Shown here in pieces: positions 37,320-48,466 of a stretch of 64,000 bases of DNA. Source of the stretch: Ovis canadensis (lineage: Eukaryota; Chordata; Mammalia; Artiodactyla; Bovidae); assembly GCF_042477335.2 (NCBI RefSeq), contig NC_091255.1, positions 14,858,501 to 14,922,500 on the forward strand. The letters are read 5' to 3'. Both the position numbers and the translations under genes were made by a program. The notes under the pieces were generated by a model. The model was not told the origin of the DNA, searched no databases, and saw only the letters and a program-made list of their open reading frames with translations. Numbering within the stretch: position 1 is the first letter of the stretch; each line of letters begins with the position of its first letter.

Positions 37320-38370
37320 AAGCAAGATTAATTTCATTTCCTTTACTCAGATCTCTTAAAGGACTTTTCTTCACGTTCATAATCAAGCCCAAACTACTGA
37401 GACCTAAAACGTTCCATATGACTAGGAACTGACACCGCCTGGTTTATAAGTTCCACCTCCTCCTCTTCTTATTTCTCTCCCACCTTTTCTCTGTCACTCA
37501 AACATGCCCTTGTCTTTGCATTTGCTCTTCCCCACAGCAGCGTGCTCTTTCCCTAGATCGATGGACAGCACCATCCTGTTGTCTGCAGCTTTTTGGCTGG
37601 GCTTCCAGGGATCTACCTCCTGGGATTCATGTCTGTGTGATGCTGTCCCCTCTGTGTGACTTCTAAAAAATAGACCAGCACAGACCTGCTGTCAAGAAGA
37701 GCAACAGCGATGGGATGTCCCCCAAAGATTAGGCTATGAAAGACTGTGAAGTCTTGCTCACTCTCTCTCTTTGATGCTTCTCACTTGCTCTGTGAGTTAT
37801 CATCTTGGGGCTGCTCTCTGGAGAGACTAATGTGACAAGGAACTGGAGGTGATCACTTCACCAGCAGCCAGTCAAGAGCTGAATCCTCCAACAGGTTGGG
37901 AAGGACTGAGTCCTACCAGCAACCTCCTGAGTGGGACTGAAGAGAATCCTTTTCTGTCTTGTCTATCTTTGCAAGGACTGCAGTCCTAGAGGACTCTTGA
38001 CTGCAGCCTCATGAGAGACTCTGAGCTGAACGCCAGAAACACTGAAAACCTGGAATAAGAAGTGTTATTTTTAGCCAATAAGCTCTGGTGTAATTTGATA
38101 CAGCAGTAATTGATTAATCTTCCACCTCACTTTGCTCAGGTCTCTGCTCAAGTGTCTCCCTGTCTAAAAGAGTCCTTCACCTCCCAAACCAAATACACCA
38201 ACAAAATATGACCACACACAATGACTTTTCCTTTACCCACTTCCATTTTTCCTTATGAAAATTATTGCTACTTACATTTATATTATATATTATTTTTTAG
38301 CTGGCTTTCCTACTAGAATATAAATTTAAAAAAAAACACTATGTCTGTCATTTTCCTGGTAAATAAGATG
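37320..38370 (+). repeat. L2 LINE 3' region split by MLT1
   Basis: The left part (37,320-37,560) has AAACGTTCCATATGACTAGG, CACTCAAACATGCCCTTGTC and TTTGCATTTGCTCTTCCCC. The right part (38,123-38,370) has CTTTGCTCAGGTCTCTGCTC, AAGTGTCTCCCTGTCTAAAAG and CCTACTAGAATATAAATTT. In this order they match the L2 terminal region. Old and non-coding. Confidence 0.72.
37565..38120 (+). repeat. MLT1-type MaLR LTR
   Basis: The right end is diagnostic: GACTGCAGCCTCATGAGAGAC, then GCCAATAAGCTCTGGTG, TAATTTGATACAGCAGTAAT. The left boundary is approximate. It interrupts the L2, so it is the younger of the two. No internal MaLR sequence is present, so this is a solo LTR. Confidence 0.75.
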
Positions 38371-39065
38371 AATATATATTTGTCCTAATGGTACTTAGGT
38401 TCATTGGTCAAATTCTTATTGTAGGGCTACTGTATACCAGGGACCACAGATTTATTCCCATTCCATGTCACATAATATAAAGTGCACAAAGTGAAGATGG
38501 ACTAGGATCCCAGCATTAGTGACTTTGTGCACCGTGACAAGCCTCTGAGGTAGCATTTTTCTCATCCATAAAATAGGGTAATAGTCACATCCTAAGTTGT
38601 TCACAACTGAGCGACTGAACTGAAGTTGTTCAGAAAAGTAAATAAAATTATGTACATAATCACTTAGCTTATTTAAAATGTGTCTGCCCCACTTTCACTA
38701 TTTTCTTTACTTAGCCATCTTGCGCATAACTATTGCTTCCTATTTTTTTTTTTACAAATCTGAATTAAATAGTTAATTCATTCTTTTTCCTTCTTTTACT
38801 TTTTGAAAACTAAAACTCTTAGAAAGACAAATCTATAGCATATTATTAGATGCTTCTGTCTAGTAATTTTGGTGTTAGAAGACGTGAGTTCACCCATCAC
38901 CTTCAAGTTTCTTCTTGTTCAGATATGGGATTGATGTTAAGAAAGTGCCTTTCTTATCCTGGCTAGGTGGTCAGAAATTGCCACTACTTTGTAAATGCTT
39001 TATTGCCAACGTGTGTCTTGATTCAGCAAGTTCATGCTATTATTGTCTGTGTGTACTGATTCCTC
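38371..39065. other. No gene recognised
   Basis: About 700 bases with AT-rich stretches. The only assignable part is the 19-bp BovB-tail insert at 38,604-38,622. Confidence 0.45.
38594..38632 (+). mobile_element. 19-bp BovB/Bov-tA tail insertion with 10-bp duplication
   Basis: CAACTGAGCGACTGAACTG (38,604-38,622) is the final 19 bases of BovB-type elements. It lies between perfect copies of AAGTTGTTCA (38,594-38,603; 38,623-38,632). This reads as an almost abortive reverse-transcription event that still completed insertion. Confidence 0.8.
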
Positions 39066-40948
39066 TGCTTCCCTTTTTTTTTTTTTTTTTTTCCTTTTAT
39101 TTATTTATTTATTTATTTTTTTAAATTTTAAAATCTTTAATTCTTACATGCATTCTCAAACATGAACCCCCCTCCCACCTCCCTCCCCATAACATCTTTC
39201 TGGGTCATCCCCATGCACCAGCACCAAGCATGCTGCATCCTGCGTCAGACATAGACTGGTGATTCAATTCACATGATAGTATACATGTTAGAATGTCGTT
39301 CTCCCAAATCATCCCACCCTCTCCCTCTCCCTCTGAGTCCAAAAGTCCGTTATACACATCTGTGTCTCTTTCCCTGTCTTGCATACAGGGTCGTCATTGC
39401 CATCTTCCTAAATTCCATATATATGTGTTAGTATACTGTATTGGTGTTTTTCTTTCTGGCTTACTTCACTCTGTATAATCGGCTCCAGTTTCATCCATCT
39501 CAACAGAACTGATTCAAATGAATTCTTTTTAACGGCTGAGTAATACTCCATTGTGTATATGTACCACAGCTTTCTTATCCATTCATCCGCTGATGGACAT
39601 CTAGGTTGTTTCCATGTCCTGGCTATTATAAACAGTGCTGCGATGAACATTGGGGTACATGTGTCTCTTTCAATTCTGGTTTCCTCGGTGTGTATGCCCA
39701 GCAGTGGGATTGCTGGGTCATAAGGTAGTTCTATTTGCAATTTTTTAAGGAATCTCCATACTGTTCTCCATAGTGGCTGTACTAGTTTGCATTCCCACCA
39801 ACAGTGTAGGAGGGTTCCCTTTTCTCCACACCCTCTCCAGCATTTATTGCTTGCAGATTTTTGGATCGCAGCCATTCTGACTGGTGTGAAGTGGTACCTC
39901 ATTGTGGTTTTGATTTGCATTTCTCTAATAATGAGTGATGTTGAGCATCTTTTCATGTGTTTGTTAGCCATCCATATGTCTTCTTTGGAGAAATGTCTAT
40001 TTAGTTCTTTGGCCCATTTTTTGATTGGGTCGTTTATTTTTCTGGAGTTGAGCTGCATAAGTTGCTTGTATATTTTTGAGATTAGTTGTTTGTCAGTTGC
40101 TTCATTTGCTATTATTTTCTCCCATTCAGAAGGCTGTCTTTTCACCTTGCTTATAGTTTCCTTTGTTGTGCAGAAGCTTTTAATTTTAATTAGATCCCAT
40201 TTGTTTATTTTTGCTTTTATTTCCAGCATTCTGGGAGGTGGATCATAGAGGATCCTGCTGTGATTTATGTCTGAGAGTGTTTTGCCTATGTTCTCCTCTA
40301 GGAGTTTTATAGTTTCTGATCTTACATTTAGATCTTTAATCCATTTTGAGTTTATTTTTGTGTGCGGTGTTAGAAAGTGATCTAGTTTCATTCTTTTACA
40401 AGTGGTTGACCAGTTTTCCCAGCACCACTTGTTAAAGAGATTGTCTTTACTCCATTGTATATTCTTGCCTCCTTTGTCAAAGATAAGGTGTCCATATGTA
40501 TGTGGATTTATCTCTGGGCTTTCTATTTTGTTCCATTGATCTATATGTCTGTCTTTGTGCCAGTACCATACTGTCTTGATGACTGTGGCTTTGTAGTAGA
40601 GCCTGAAGTCAGGCAAGTTGATTCCTCCAGTTCCATTCTTCTTTCTCAAGATTGCTTTGGCTATTCGAGGTTTTTTGTATTTCCATACAAATCTTGAAAT
40701 TATTTGTTCTAGTTCTGTGAAAAATGTGGCTGGTAACTTGATAGGGATTGCATTGAATTTGTAAATTGCTTTGGGTAGTATACTCATTTTCACTATATTG
40801 ATTCTTCCAATCCATGAACATGGTATATTTCTCCATCTATTAGTGTCCTCTTTGATTTCTTTCATCAGTGTTTTATAGTTTTCCATATATAAGTCTTTAA
40901 AAATATGGAACGCTTCACGAATTTGCGTGTCATCCTTGCGCAGGGGCC

Positions 40949-40999
<51 letters not shown>

Positions 41000-41018
41000 G
41001 AGCACTGCTTCCCTTTTT
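39066..41018 (-). mobile_element. U6 snRNA-L1 chimeric retrotransposon insertion
   Basis: On the minus strand the insertion reads: U6 snRNA (41,005 to 40,899), then a 5'-truncated L1 (40,898 to about 39,093), then an A-rich tail. Perfect copies of TGCTTCCCTTTTT lie at 39,066-39,078 and 41,006-41,018. The inferred nick is TTTTT/GA on the plus strand, close to the L1 endonuclease preference. The L1 part keeps the ORF2 C-terminus and 3' UTR. This is the structure known for human U6-L1 chimeras, attributed to template switching from L1 RNA to U6 RNA during target-primed reverse transcription. The near-intact sequence suggests a young event. Confidence 0.93.
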
Positions 41019-41039
41019 GAATGAGCAAAAACCTTGCAC
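39408..41039 (-). other. 543-codon open frame spanning flank, U6 and L1 ORF2 C-terminus
   Basis: The frame begins with a GTG in flanking DNA and passes through the duplication and all of U6 without a stop. It then enters L1 ORF2 in its native frame up to the ORF2 stop at 39,408-39,410. The first ATG inside L1 is in the [14 protein letters not shown] context. The ORF2 part covers the region after the RT palm, with the C-terminal cysteine motif CX3CX7HX4C (CWRGCGEKG.. LHCWWEC). The RT catalytic core and endonuclease are absent. It is probably a chance open frame in a young element, not a gene. Confidence 0.85.
40899..41005 (-). ncRNA. RNU6: U6 snRNA retro-pseudogene, full length
   Basis: A 107-nt sequence that, on the minus strand, runs from GTGCTCGCTTCGGCAGCAC to CGTTCCATATTTTT and agrees at every base with the mammalian U6 I know, including the ACAGAGA box and the AGC triad region. 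U6 acts in the spliceosome catalytic core. Upstream (41,006-41,080) I see no TATA box at the -30 position or proximal sequence element, and the L1 junction and target duplications show that it is a retrocopy. Transcription by RNA polymerase III is unlikely. Confidence 0.95.
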
Positions 41040-42006
41040 TTCTTCAGAATAAATTCAGTGCTGCATCTTCCACTGAAAGCTTTCTGAATCCCTTCTTCCA
41101 GGCTTTACTCATATGTTTCCAGTGTAGTGTGTCCTTATATCCTTTGCTGCTAAGTGGTCAGCACCATGCAGCCAGAGGAAAGCGCTCTTTTGTCTTTCTA
41201 TTCCCAGATGATAGGACTGGGAACAGCCAATAGGCACTTGATAGAGATAGCCGATGAATGCCTGTGTTGATAAATGGCTAGAGTTCATGGGCTTTGGGCA
41301 TCAGATTTCAGCCTCTAAAAAAGGAGAGATAGCCAGTGGCCTTATTAAGCACATTTAACCACCAACAGGTGAAGCTTCTTAGCCTTTATATTTTGTTACT
41401 CAAATAAAGTATGTTTTTAAATTTCAAGTGTTTGTCTTAATGCCAGAGATTTTGGTATGGTCAGAAGCTTTATGATTTTTTGTTTTGTTTTGGGCCATCC
41501 TACATAGCATGCAGGATATTATTTCCCCAATCAGGGATGGAAACTGCACCCCCTCTGCACTGGAAGCCTGGAGTCTTAACCAAAATTCCCTTGAATTTTG
41601 AGCAACTGAGATTTGAAAGCTTATACAACTCCTGTCACTGACTCTTTGCCTGTAATTGCACCAATGATGTGGCTGAGTTATCACTTCCTGACAAAGCCCC
41701 CACTCCAAACAAACAAAAATGCATCTCTTCATTTCCTTCACCTCCGTCTCCCGGATTGCCGGGCTTAGCACGTCCCTTCAGTTCTGCGAAGGTTTAGTGG
41801 ATTCACACATCCTCCAGGCTGCTGGGTCTCTACATAAGTATTAAGATAATCTGGGCTTTCTAGGTCTCAGACCATTTAATCCTCCAGCAGCTACTGGGTC
41901 CAGTTGCTTGGAAAATGTTTAAATTCTAACCTAACATACTGTGAGCCTCCACTAATTATTAGAGAGGATGAACACCACTAGGGGTGAGGAGAAATGCTGT
42001 GTGTGC
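41019..42006. other. No gene recognised apart from one CHR SINE
   Basis: About 1 kb of mostly unassigned sequence. An antisense CHR-type SINE lies at 41,475-41,590. Confidence 0.45.
41475..41590 (-). mobile_element. CHR-type tRNA SINE
   Basis: Antisense CHR: TTTGGGCCATCCTACATAGC, TTTCCCCAATCAGGGATGG, CACTGGAAGCCTGGAGTC, then TTAACCAAAATTCCC at the tRNA-derived head. Confidence 0.8.
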
Positions 42007-42225
42007 TTGTGTGCTCCGTCACTTCAATTGCTTCTGAATCTTTGCAACCCTACGGACTGTAGCCCACCAGGCTCCTCTATCCATGGGGTTCTCCAGGCAA
42101 GAATGCTGGAGTGGGCTGCCATGCCCTCGTTCCAGGGGATCTTTCCACCTCAGGGATCAAACCCGTGTCTCCTGCCTTTCCTGCATTGCAGACAGTTTAT
42201 TTTCCCCTGAATCACTGGGGAAGCC
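42007..42225 (-). mobile_element. Bov-tA SINE
   Basis: Antisense Bov-tA, TGTGCTCCGTCACTTCAATTG through TCCAGGCAAGAATGCTGGAG to GAATCACTGGGGAAGCC. Confidence 0.88.
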
Positions 42226-42389
42226 AGGAAGAATATTAGGGAGGTGCCAAACCTAATATTTCACCCCTCCCTCCTCACTATTTAATTACCAGTCATGCAG
42301 AATATACTTAATATTCACAGTGCCCTACACTGTCATCCAATCCTTTGCTTCTACTTGACACAGCTGTTGACTCTTCTCTAACTTCTGTG

Positions 42390-42612
42390 TCTGCTAAAGC
42401 TTATTCATCCCCCGGGTCTCAGCTGAAAATATCACTTCCTACCAAAGGAATCTCCTGATTCTCCTATTATAACACTTACTGCACTCTTTGGCAATTTTAG
42501 TTGTGTGTGTGTTCTCTTAATTGCAATTTGCCTATGCGATAAGATGCTCCATCTTTTTGTTTATTGTTTTATCCATAAAGCTTAGCACAGTGTCTGACAC
42601 ACAGGAATACCT
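42390..42612 (+). repeat. L2 LINE 3' end
   Basis: GGTCTCAGCTGAAAATATCAC, then GATGCTCCATCTTTTTGTTT and AAGCTTAGCACAGTGTCTGAC follow the order of the L2 3' terminus. Confidence 0.6.
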
Positions 42613-42619
42613 CATCCTA

Positions 42620-42829
42620 TGAAAGTGAAGTCACTCAGTCGTGTCTGGCTCTTTGCAACCCCATGATCTGTAGCCTACCAGGCTCCTCTGTCCATGGGAT
42701 TTTGCAGGCAATAGTACTGGAGTGGATTGCCATTTCCTTCTCCAGGGGATCTTCCCAACCCAGGGACTGAACCCGGGTCTCCCGCATTGTAGACAGACGC
42801 TTTACCATCTGAGCCACCAGGGAAGTCCC
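42620..42829 (-). mobile_element. Bov-tA SINE
   Basis: A well-preserved antisense copy from TGAAAGTGAAGTCACTCAG to GAGCCACCAGGGAAGTCCC. Confidence 0.92.
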
Positions 42830-43282
42830 TTACCTAATGAATAAATTAATGAATGTAGGAGTCCCCGCTCTCATAGGGGCTGAAATGTTATAGAACGCAC
42901 AAAATAAGCATGCAAACTGTCAATATTATATTCATTCCTGTTGTTTATTCTTTCCAAGGAATCTGGCATTAGCATTATTTCTCCTATTTGCAGAAAGGAA
43001 ATTTTAGACTTAGAAGATGTATTATTACCAAAATGACTTTACAGCTAGAAAGTGGCTCAAGTGGATTTGAATTCTAGTTTTGTGATATCATGTTAAGTGT
43101 TCTCTACATAATGCTACAAAAATATGCAGCAAGTGGGAGAAATTGGTACAAAAATCTATTGCTTTTCAGAAAAGGGAGAATTCCTTTCTCCATAAAGTAT
43201 TTAAGTTTGAATCTAAACAATAAATCAGGTTTTTTTTTTAAGTAATTATTTTCAACTAACAAAACAATCACACAACTCTTAC
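42830..43282. other. No gene recognised
   Basis: AT-rich spacer of about 450 bases between two SINEs; nothing assignable. Confidence 0.4.
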
Positions 43283-43497
43283 GCATGCTGAGTCACTTCA
43301 GATGTGTGTGACTATTTACAGCCCTATGGACTGTAGCCTGCCAGGCTTCTCTGGCCAAGGGGTTTTCCAGCAAAAATACTGGAGTAGGTTTCAAGCCCTC
43401 CTCAAGGGCATCTTCCCAAACCAAGGATCAAACTTATGTCTCCTGCGTCTCCTGCATTGTAGGCAGATTCTTAACTGATGAGCCACCTGGGTAACCC
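43283..43497 (-). mobile_element. Bov-tA SINE, diverged
   Basis: Antisense copy with CATGCTGAGTCACTTCAGATG, GCCTGCCAGGCTTCTCTGG, and head GATGAGCCACCTGGGTAACCC. Confidence 0.85.
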
Positions 43498-46089
43498 TTT
43501 GTATTAGAATAAATTCAACTATACAGACAAATTGATTGTAAGAAGTGAAAGTTTGGCCCACTCTTGCTTTAATCACACTCGCAAGACATAACCATCATTA
43601 AACATATCTGTGTATGTATACATGATATGCTGGTTTTATTTGCTTTAAAATTAATCATACTACAAATACCGTTTGGCAGTGCCCCACCTTTTTAAACTCC
43701 AGTATAACTTGGACAGCCTTCTACTTATTATATTTATATTTATCTACTGTACATTTAACTTCTGTATCTCTTTTCTTTGTAAGAATGTTTCATAATTTGC
43801 TTACCCAATCTGCTATTATGGGCATTTAAGTGATTTTCTATTTTTTCTTTATGAATATTTCTGGAATAATTCTCTTATATATGCATCTCATATACAATGG
43901 CTCTAAAAAAATCATTAAAGACTTTCTGTCCATTAATTCCTAAACAAGAATTTGTTATGTCATGGCTTATATACCTTTTTAGTTGTGAATACACTGCGCA
44001 TACAGTTGTACATTCTGTGAATACAAACATGTGCAGAATGTGAATACAATTGACAAAAATGTGCAGAATGTGAAAAGTTTTAATTGGGGGGCAAAAAACA
44101 TTCGAGGTGGGGGCAGTCACATAAGCAAAGGTATTGAAAAGCGCTAGTCACTTTCCTTTATTTTTCCTGAGAAACTTCAGCATTCTGACACTGTGAGTGA
44201 ACCCAAATGACAAATTCCAGCTCCTGCCAATTGACCACAAGCTATTTGTCAGTTTCTCTTTCTCCTGGCCCTTCAGTGATGAAGTTCCCAGAGGTTAAAC
44301 ACTCTCATTAGTAATCTTACCACTAGAACTCCTGAAAACCAGTGTTTGCTGCCCTTTTAAAAATTTTAATGACTCTGCACCACACACAGACCCTTCATTG
44401 TGCTTTTGGAACTTTCCAAATGAAACCAAAGACTTGATTCAACTGTAGTCAAAGAAAAGGAATTCTGCAAAATTTCACACACATACTAACCCTCCATTTT
44501 CTACCAGCAACTAAAACTTAAAATTAAATGATCATGATGTGAGATGTTTCTAAAGAGCTCTCTCCTTGCCTTCAGTTTTATTAAGGCACAAATGTGCAGC
44601 CACATTTAATGATGTTTACCTGGAAGAGTGCATGTTTACCTTTGGAAATCTATTATGTTTCTCTCAACTTACCATGAGCAAAGGGGCATTGTTACTTCAT
44701 ATATTCTGACTACTTGCTTAAATTTATATCTACACTCAAATGAGAAAAATGCTTGTGTATCAGTCATCTTGGAATCCAAGGGACTTATTCATAGAGCATG
44801 TGGGGCTCTATTCATAAATGATTTATGTCTTTGCATAAAAGAGAGTGGGGGCTGTGTGTGTGTGTATCTCAGAGAACCATCAATTGCCTCTCCTGAGTAA
44901 TTTATACAAGATCAATATTTATCAAAGTGAACCAAGAATTGTGCCCTACTCATTGAGAGCCAGATACTTCATTTTCAGTTCCTTCAGCCGTGGAAGGGAG
45001 CATGACAGATTGAAATGTTTGCATAAAAATCAAAGTGGTCCTAGCTTTGTTCCTATTACTTTAGATGCAGGGTAATTCTTTGGTTAGATTGCAGATTTCT
45101 GTCATGAATAATGCTCATAACTAGTACATAGTAGATATTCAAAGTGTATTTGTTGAACAAATAACTAAAGAAAAATAAGCAAGCATCGTTGGCACTGTTC
45201 CCATAGGAAAAAGAGAGTTGCTTGCTGAAATTACTATTTTAATGTATGTTAGTTGAGCACCTACTAGACATTTTGCATTGAATGAGAACACTGTTTTTAA
45301 CAGAAATGCTTTCCCAGACATATACATAAGTAATTAAAAACATAATAGTGAGAAGTGCTATGTTCTCAATTAAAGATTAAAAAGGTGTTCTGGAGATCTA
45401 GAGGAAGGGTCAACTAATTCTGCTCAGAGAAATTTAGAAAAGAATAAAATAAAAATCTGAGTTAAACAGGCTTATAGTAAAAAAGGGAAGATAAAATGCC
45501 ATTTAACTCAACCAGTGAGCAGATGCCTTTTTTGTAAGCAAGAGGAGATTCTTAAACATGGAAGTGGCATAATCGGATTTCCTGCAGAGATATATCTCCA
45601 ATGGCACAATTCATACTATATACTGACCATCTGGTAGAGAAGGACAGAGAGGAGATGGTTTCAACTTGCTTGTCAACTCTAAAAGTGTTTCTAGGAAATG
45701 CTGCTTTGAGGAAAACTTCAGAATTGCATCTGGATTCCAGTAATAAAGTAGTAGAGTCCCTAGTAATAAAAAATAAGCTTGTCTTTAGTGAAAGAAAGGA
45801 AAGAAAAATGTGGAAGCAAACATAAGGTAGGCATTTGCCATCTCTGAATTAGTAGGATGTTGGGAAAGTCTAGGTGAGCAATCGTAAGTCCAAACTTAGG
45901 CAAACCCAGTGTGTAAGTGGGAGTTAAAAGAAGCATACTTAAATATTTTATACTAGATATATTTAATATATATACTAAATATATGCTTTTATAAAATATC
46001 ATATATTATATCTACTCTTCATATAATGTACATGATGAATCATGCAAAATTTACAATAAAAGGATAGAGGATAGCTTTAAGTAGTTTGT
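43498..46089. other. Low-copy AT-rich region, no gene recognised
   Basis: About 2.6 kb. The part at about 43,670-43,880 (ATGTTTCATAATTTGCTTACC, ATTATGGGCATTTAAGTG) resembles an old antisense L1 3' region. The rest is unassigned. Short frames of 60-90 codons have no domain and lie on both strands. Confidence 0.4.
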
Positions 46090-46266
46090 ACTGAGCAACT
46101 TCACTTTCACTTTTCACTTTCATGCATTGGAGAAGGAAATGGCAATCCACTCCAGTGTTCTTGCCTGGAGAATCCCAGGGACAGGGAAGCCTGGTGGGCT
46201 GCCGTCTAAGGGGTCGCACAGAGTTGGACATGACTGAAGCGACTTAGCAGCAGCAGCAGCAGTTTG
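46083..46266 (+). mobile_element. Bov-A2-type SINE, 5'-truncated
   Basis: Sense copy (about 46,090-46,260) with ACTTCACTTTCACTTTTCAC, GGAGAAGGAAATGGCAATCC and a (GCA)n tail. AGTTTG lies on both sides. Confidence 0.88.
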
Positions 46267-47589
46267 AGATAGGATCCCGGGGAAAGCAACCGACATTAAT
46301 TAAGACAGGGAATAGAAGCAGAAAAATAAATTGAGAGCAGTGAGGTGAAAACGAAGACAATGGTTTCATTACTGGACATTCTGCATTCTAGGAGCACAGA
46401 AGATGTCCAGAGAGAGGTATTCCACAAAGTGTTTAAATACTGGGGTCAAAGCCAAGATGAATGTTCTGGAATGGGTTTATAAATTTGAAGATTCATCAGA
46501 GCTAAGACAGCATATCATGCTTTGTATGTACAGTTCCACTCAAGGAGAAATACTGAGGAATACCAACATTTAAATAATGGGCAGGAAAAAATGAACATCC
46601 ATGTAGATGATTAAAACATCCAAAAAGAATATTTATAGTTTGAGAAAGATGTGAAATTGCCTCTCAATCTGTCATTATCACACACGTAGAAAACAGGAGG
46701 CATTTCCATTTCTGGAAATGGAAGCTATCTATGATAGGATAACTTGTTTCCACAAACGATTCTGCAGAGAATAACTAGAAAAGGTAGATTAATTTTTTAA
46801 AAATGTTTGAAACCATGGGAAAACTACAAATAAAGTGGTGACTTAGGAGCTAAAAAATCCACACAGAAGTGGAGATAGACAAACGAGATATTAAACTTTA
46901 AAATGGATAATTTCTCTTGAGATTTTTGCTTATTTAGTCAAGGCAAGAAATTAAGAAGCTCAGCAGAGCTTAGAAAATCTAAGATGTGAAGAAAAGTCAG
47001 GATTCAGAACATGTCAAGGAAAAATTGCTTGGTAACTAGCACAGATTTTCAGTTCATATTAGGGCCAAGACTAAGAAAATGCAAATTAAGCATTTATGGG
47101 GCAAAATTTTAGGCAGCACTCACTTATTAACTTTTGTGCCTTATATGTCTCACTTTCCTCACCCTAGTCCTGATTTTTTTTCAGAAACATGAAAGTTTGC
47201 TTCAAACAATAAACTAAACTGTGTTTCACAAGGACCAGATCTAAAATAGATCAATGCTAACTTTATTTGTGACTTGCCTCTACCATAATCACCTGATAAA
47301 AACAAAATTTTATCCTCTCTGGAGGAAAAGCATATCATCCACAAACATATTGCCACCATATCTTTTTCTGACAAGATGACTTTCAAAAAATTTTACCAGG
47401 CATGCAAGGATGTAAAATATGATAATTGATAACCAAGAATAAATTCAGGTAAGAGTAGCAGGCTTGAAAGTTATTTAGATCATCTTGTATTTATAAGATA
47501 TAAACTTTTTAAAATGGGAGTTTATATGCCCAAAATATTAGATTATAACATGAAAGATTTAGTGAGAACTAGAATATATTTTAAAATCA
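46267..47589. other. No gene recognised
   Basis: About 1.3 kb of AT-rich DNA with no clear repeat family and no exon evidence. Confidence 0.4.
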
Positions 47590-48185
47590 AATAAAATCAT
47601 GAAGCTGAAAAAATATAACTAAAATTAAGAACTCAATATAGGAACTTAACAATAGATTAAACACAAGTAAAGGGGGGATTAAAGCATGTGAAAATATACA
47701 GAAACATTCATTGAAATAACAGAAGAATGGAAAATACTGAGTAGTTGAGAAAAATATGGAATCAACTGTTAAAATTTAAAATGTGTGCAGTAATAATACC
47801 ATAATAGTGAGAAAGTAAGGTAAGGCAGAAGCAGTGTTTGAGGGGTAGTGGTGGAAAACTTTAAATTGCTAAAGAACATCAAGCTGTAACATTCAAGATA
47901 TGTTACAAACAGTAAAATTATATAAATAAAACCATATTTTAAGTCATCACAGAATTAACTGGTGAAACAAGATAAAATATGAAAAACTGTTGGTGGGAAA
48001 AAAGAAATGCTTTATCCTTTAAAACCCCCCTAAGACTTACAGGTGACTTCTCATCAGAAATTACAGAAATCAATGAAAATTGATTGGCATCTTCAAAATG
48101 TAATACAAATAAAAACCTGTCAACCTAAAACTCTCTACTACAAAATATGTGAAAAATATATGAAAAATTTGACATATTAAAAGCA
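47590..48185 (+). repeat. Old L1 ORF1 fragment
   Basis: AACAATAGATTAAACACAAG near 47,649 and the block GGTGACTTCTCATCAGAAATT, TTGGCATCTTCAAAATG, AACCTGTCAACCTAAAACTC near 48,043-48,135 match the order of L1 ORF1 in sense. It is heavily decayed. Confidence 0.62.
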
Positions 48186-48192
48186 CTTCTGG

Positions 48193-48359
48193 GGACTTCC
48201 CTGGTGGTCCAGTGGGTGAGACTTCACCTTCCAATGCAGGGGGTATGGGTTTGACCCCTGGTTGGGGAGCTAAGATCCCACATGCTTGGAGGCCAAAACA
48301 ACAAAACAAAAAGCAGTGACGATATTGTAACAAATTTAATAAAAACTTTAAAAAATAAA
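48193..48359 (+). mobile_element. CHR-type tRNA SINE
   Basis: GGGACTTCCCTGGTGGTCCAG, CCAATGCAGGGGGTATGGG, GGGGAGCTAAGATCCCACATG, then an A-rich tail. CACTTC occurs on both sides. Confidence 0.9.
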
Positions 48360-48365
48360 ATCACT

Positions 48366-48466
48366 TCAGTAGAGAATGGCTAAGACGGCACAGTCAGAGG
48401 ACAAGTGTTTATCTCCTCCTGCAACTGAAATCACAGCAGTTGAACAATCATTGACAGGAAGATGCT
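48366..48466 (+). mobile_element. L1 5' terminal fragment
   Basis: GAGAATGGCTAAGACGGCAC, CATCTCCTCCTGCAACTG and GAACAATCATTGACAGGAAG resemble the first bases of artiodactyl L1 in sense. It is cut by the BovB insertion that follows. Confidence 0.65.

Noticed and set aside
40899-41005. A functional U6 snRNA gene
   Set aside because: The sequence is perfect, but the L1 junction and outer duplications show retroposition, and no TATA box or proximal element is present at the expected upstream distances.
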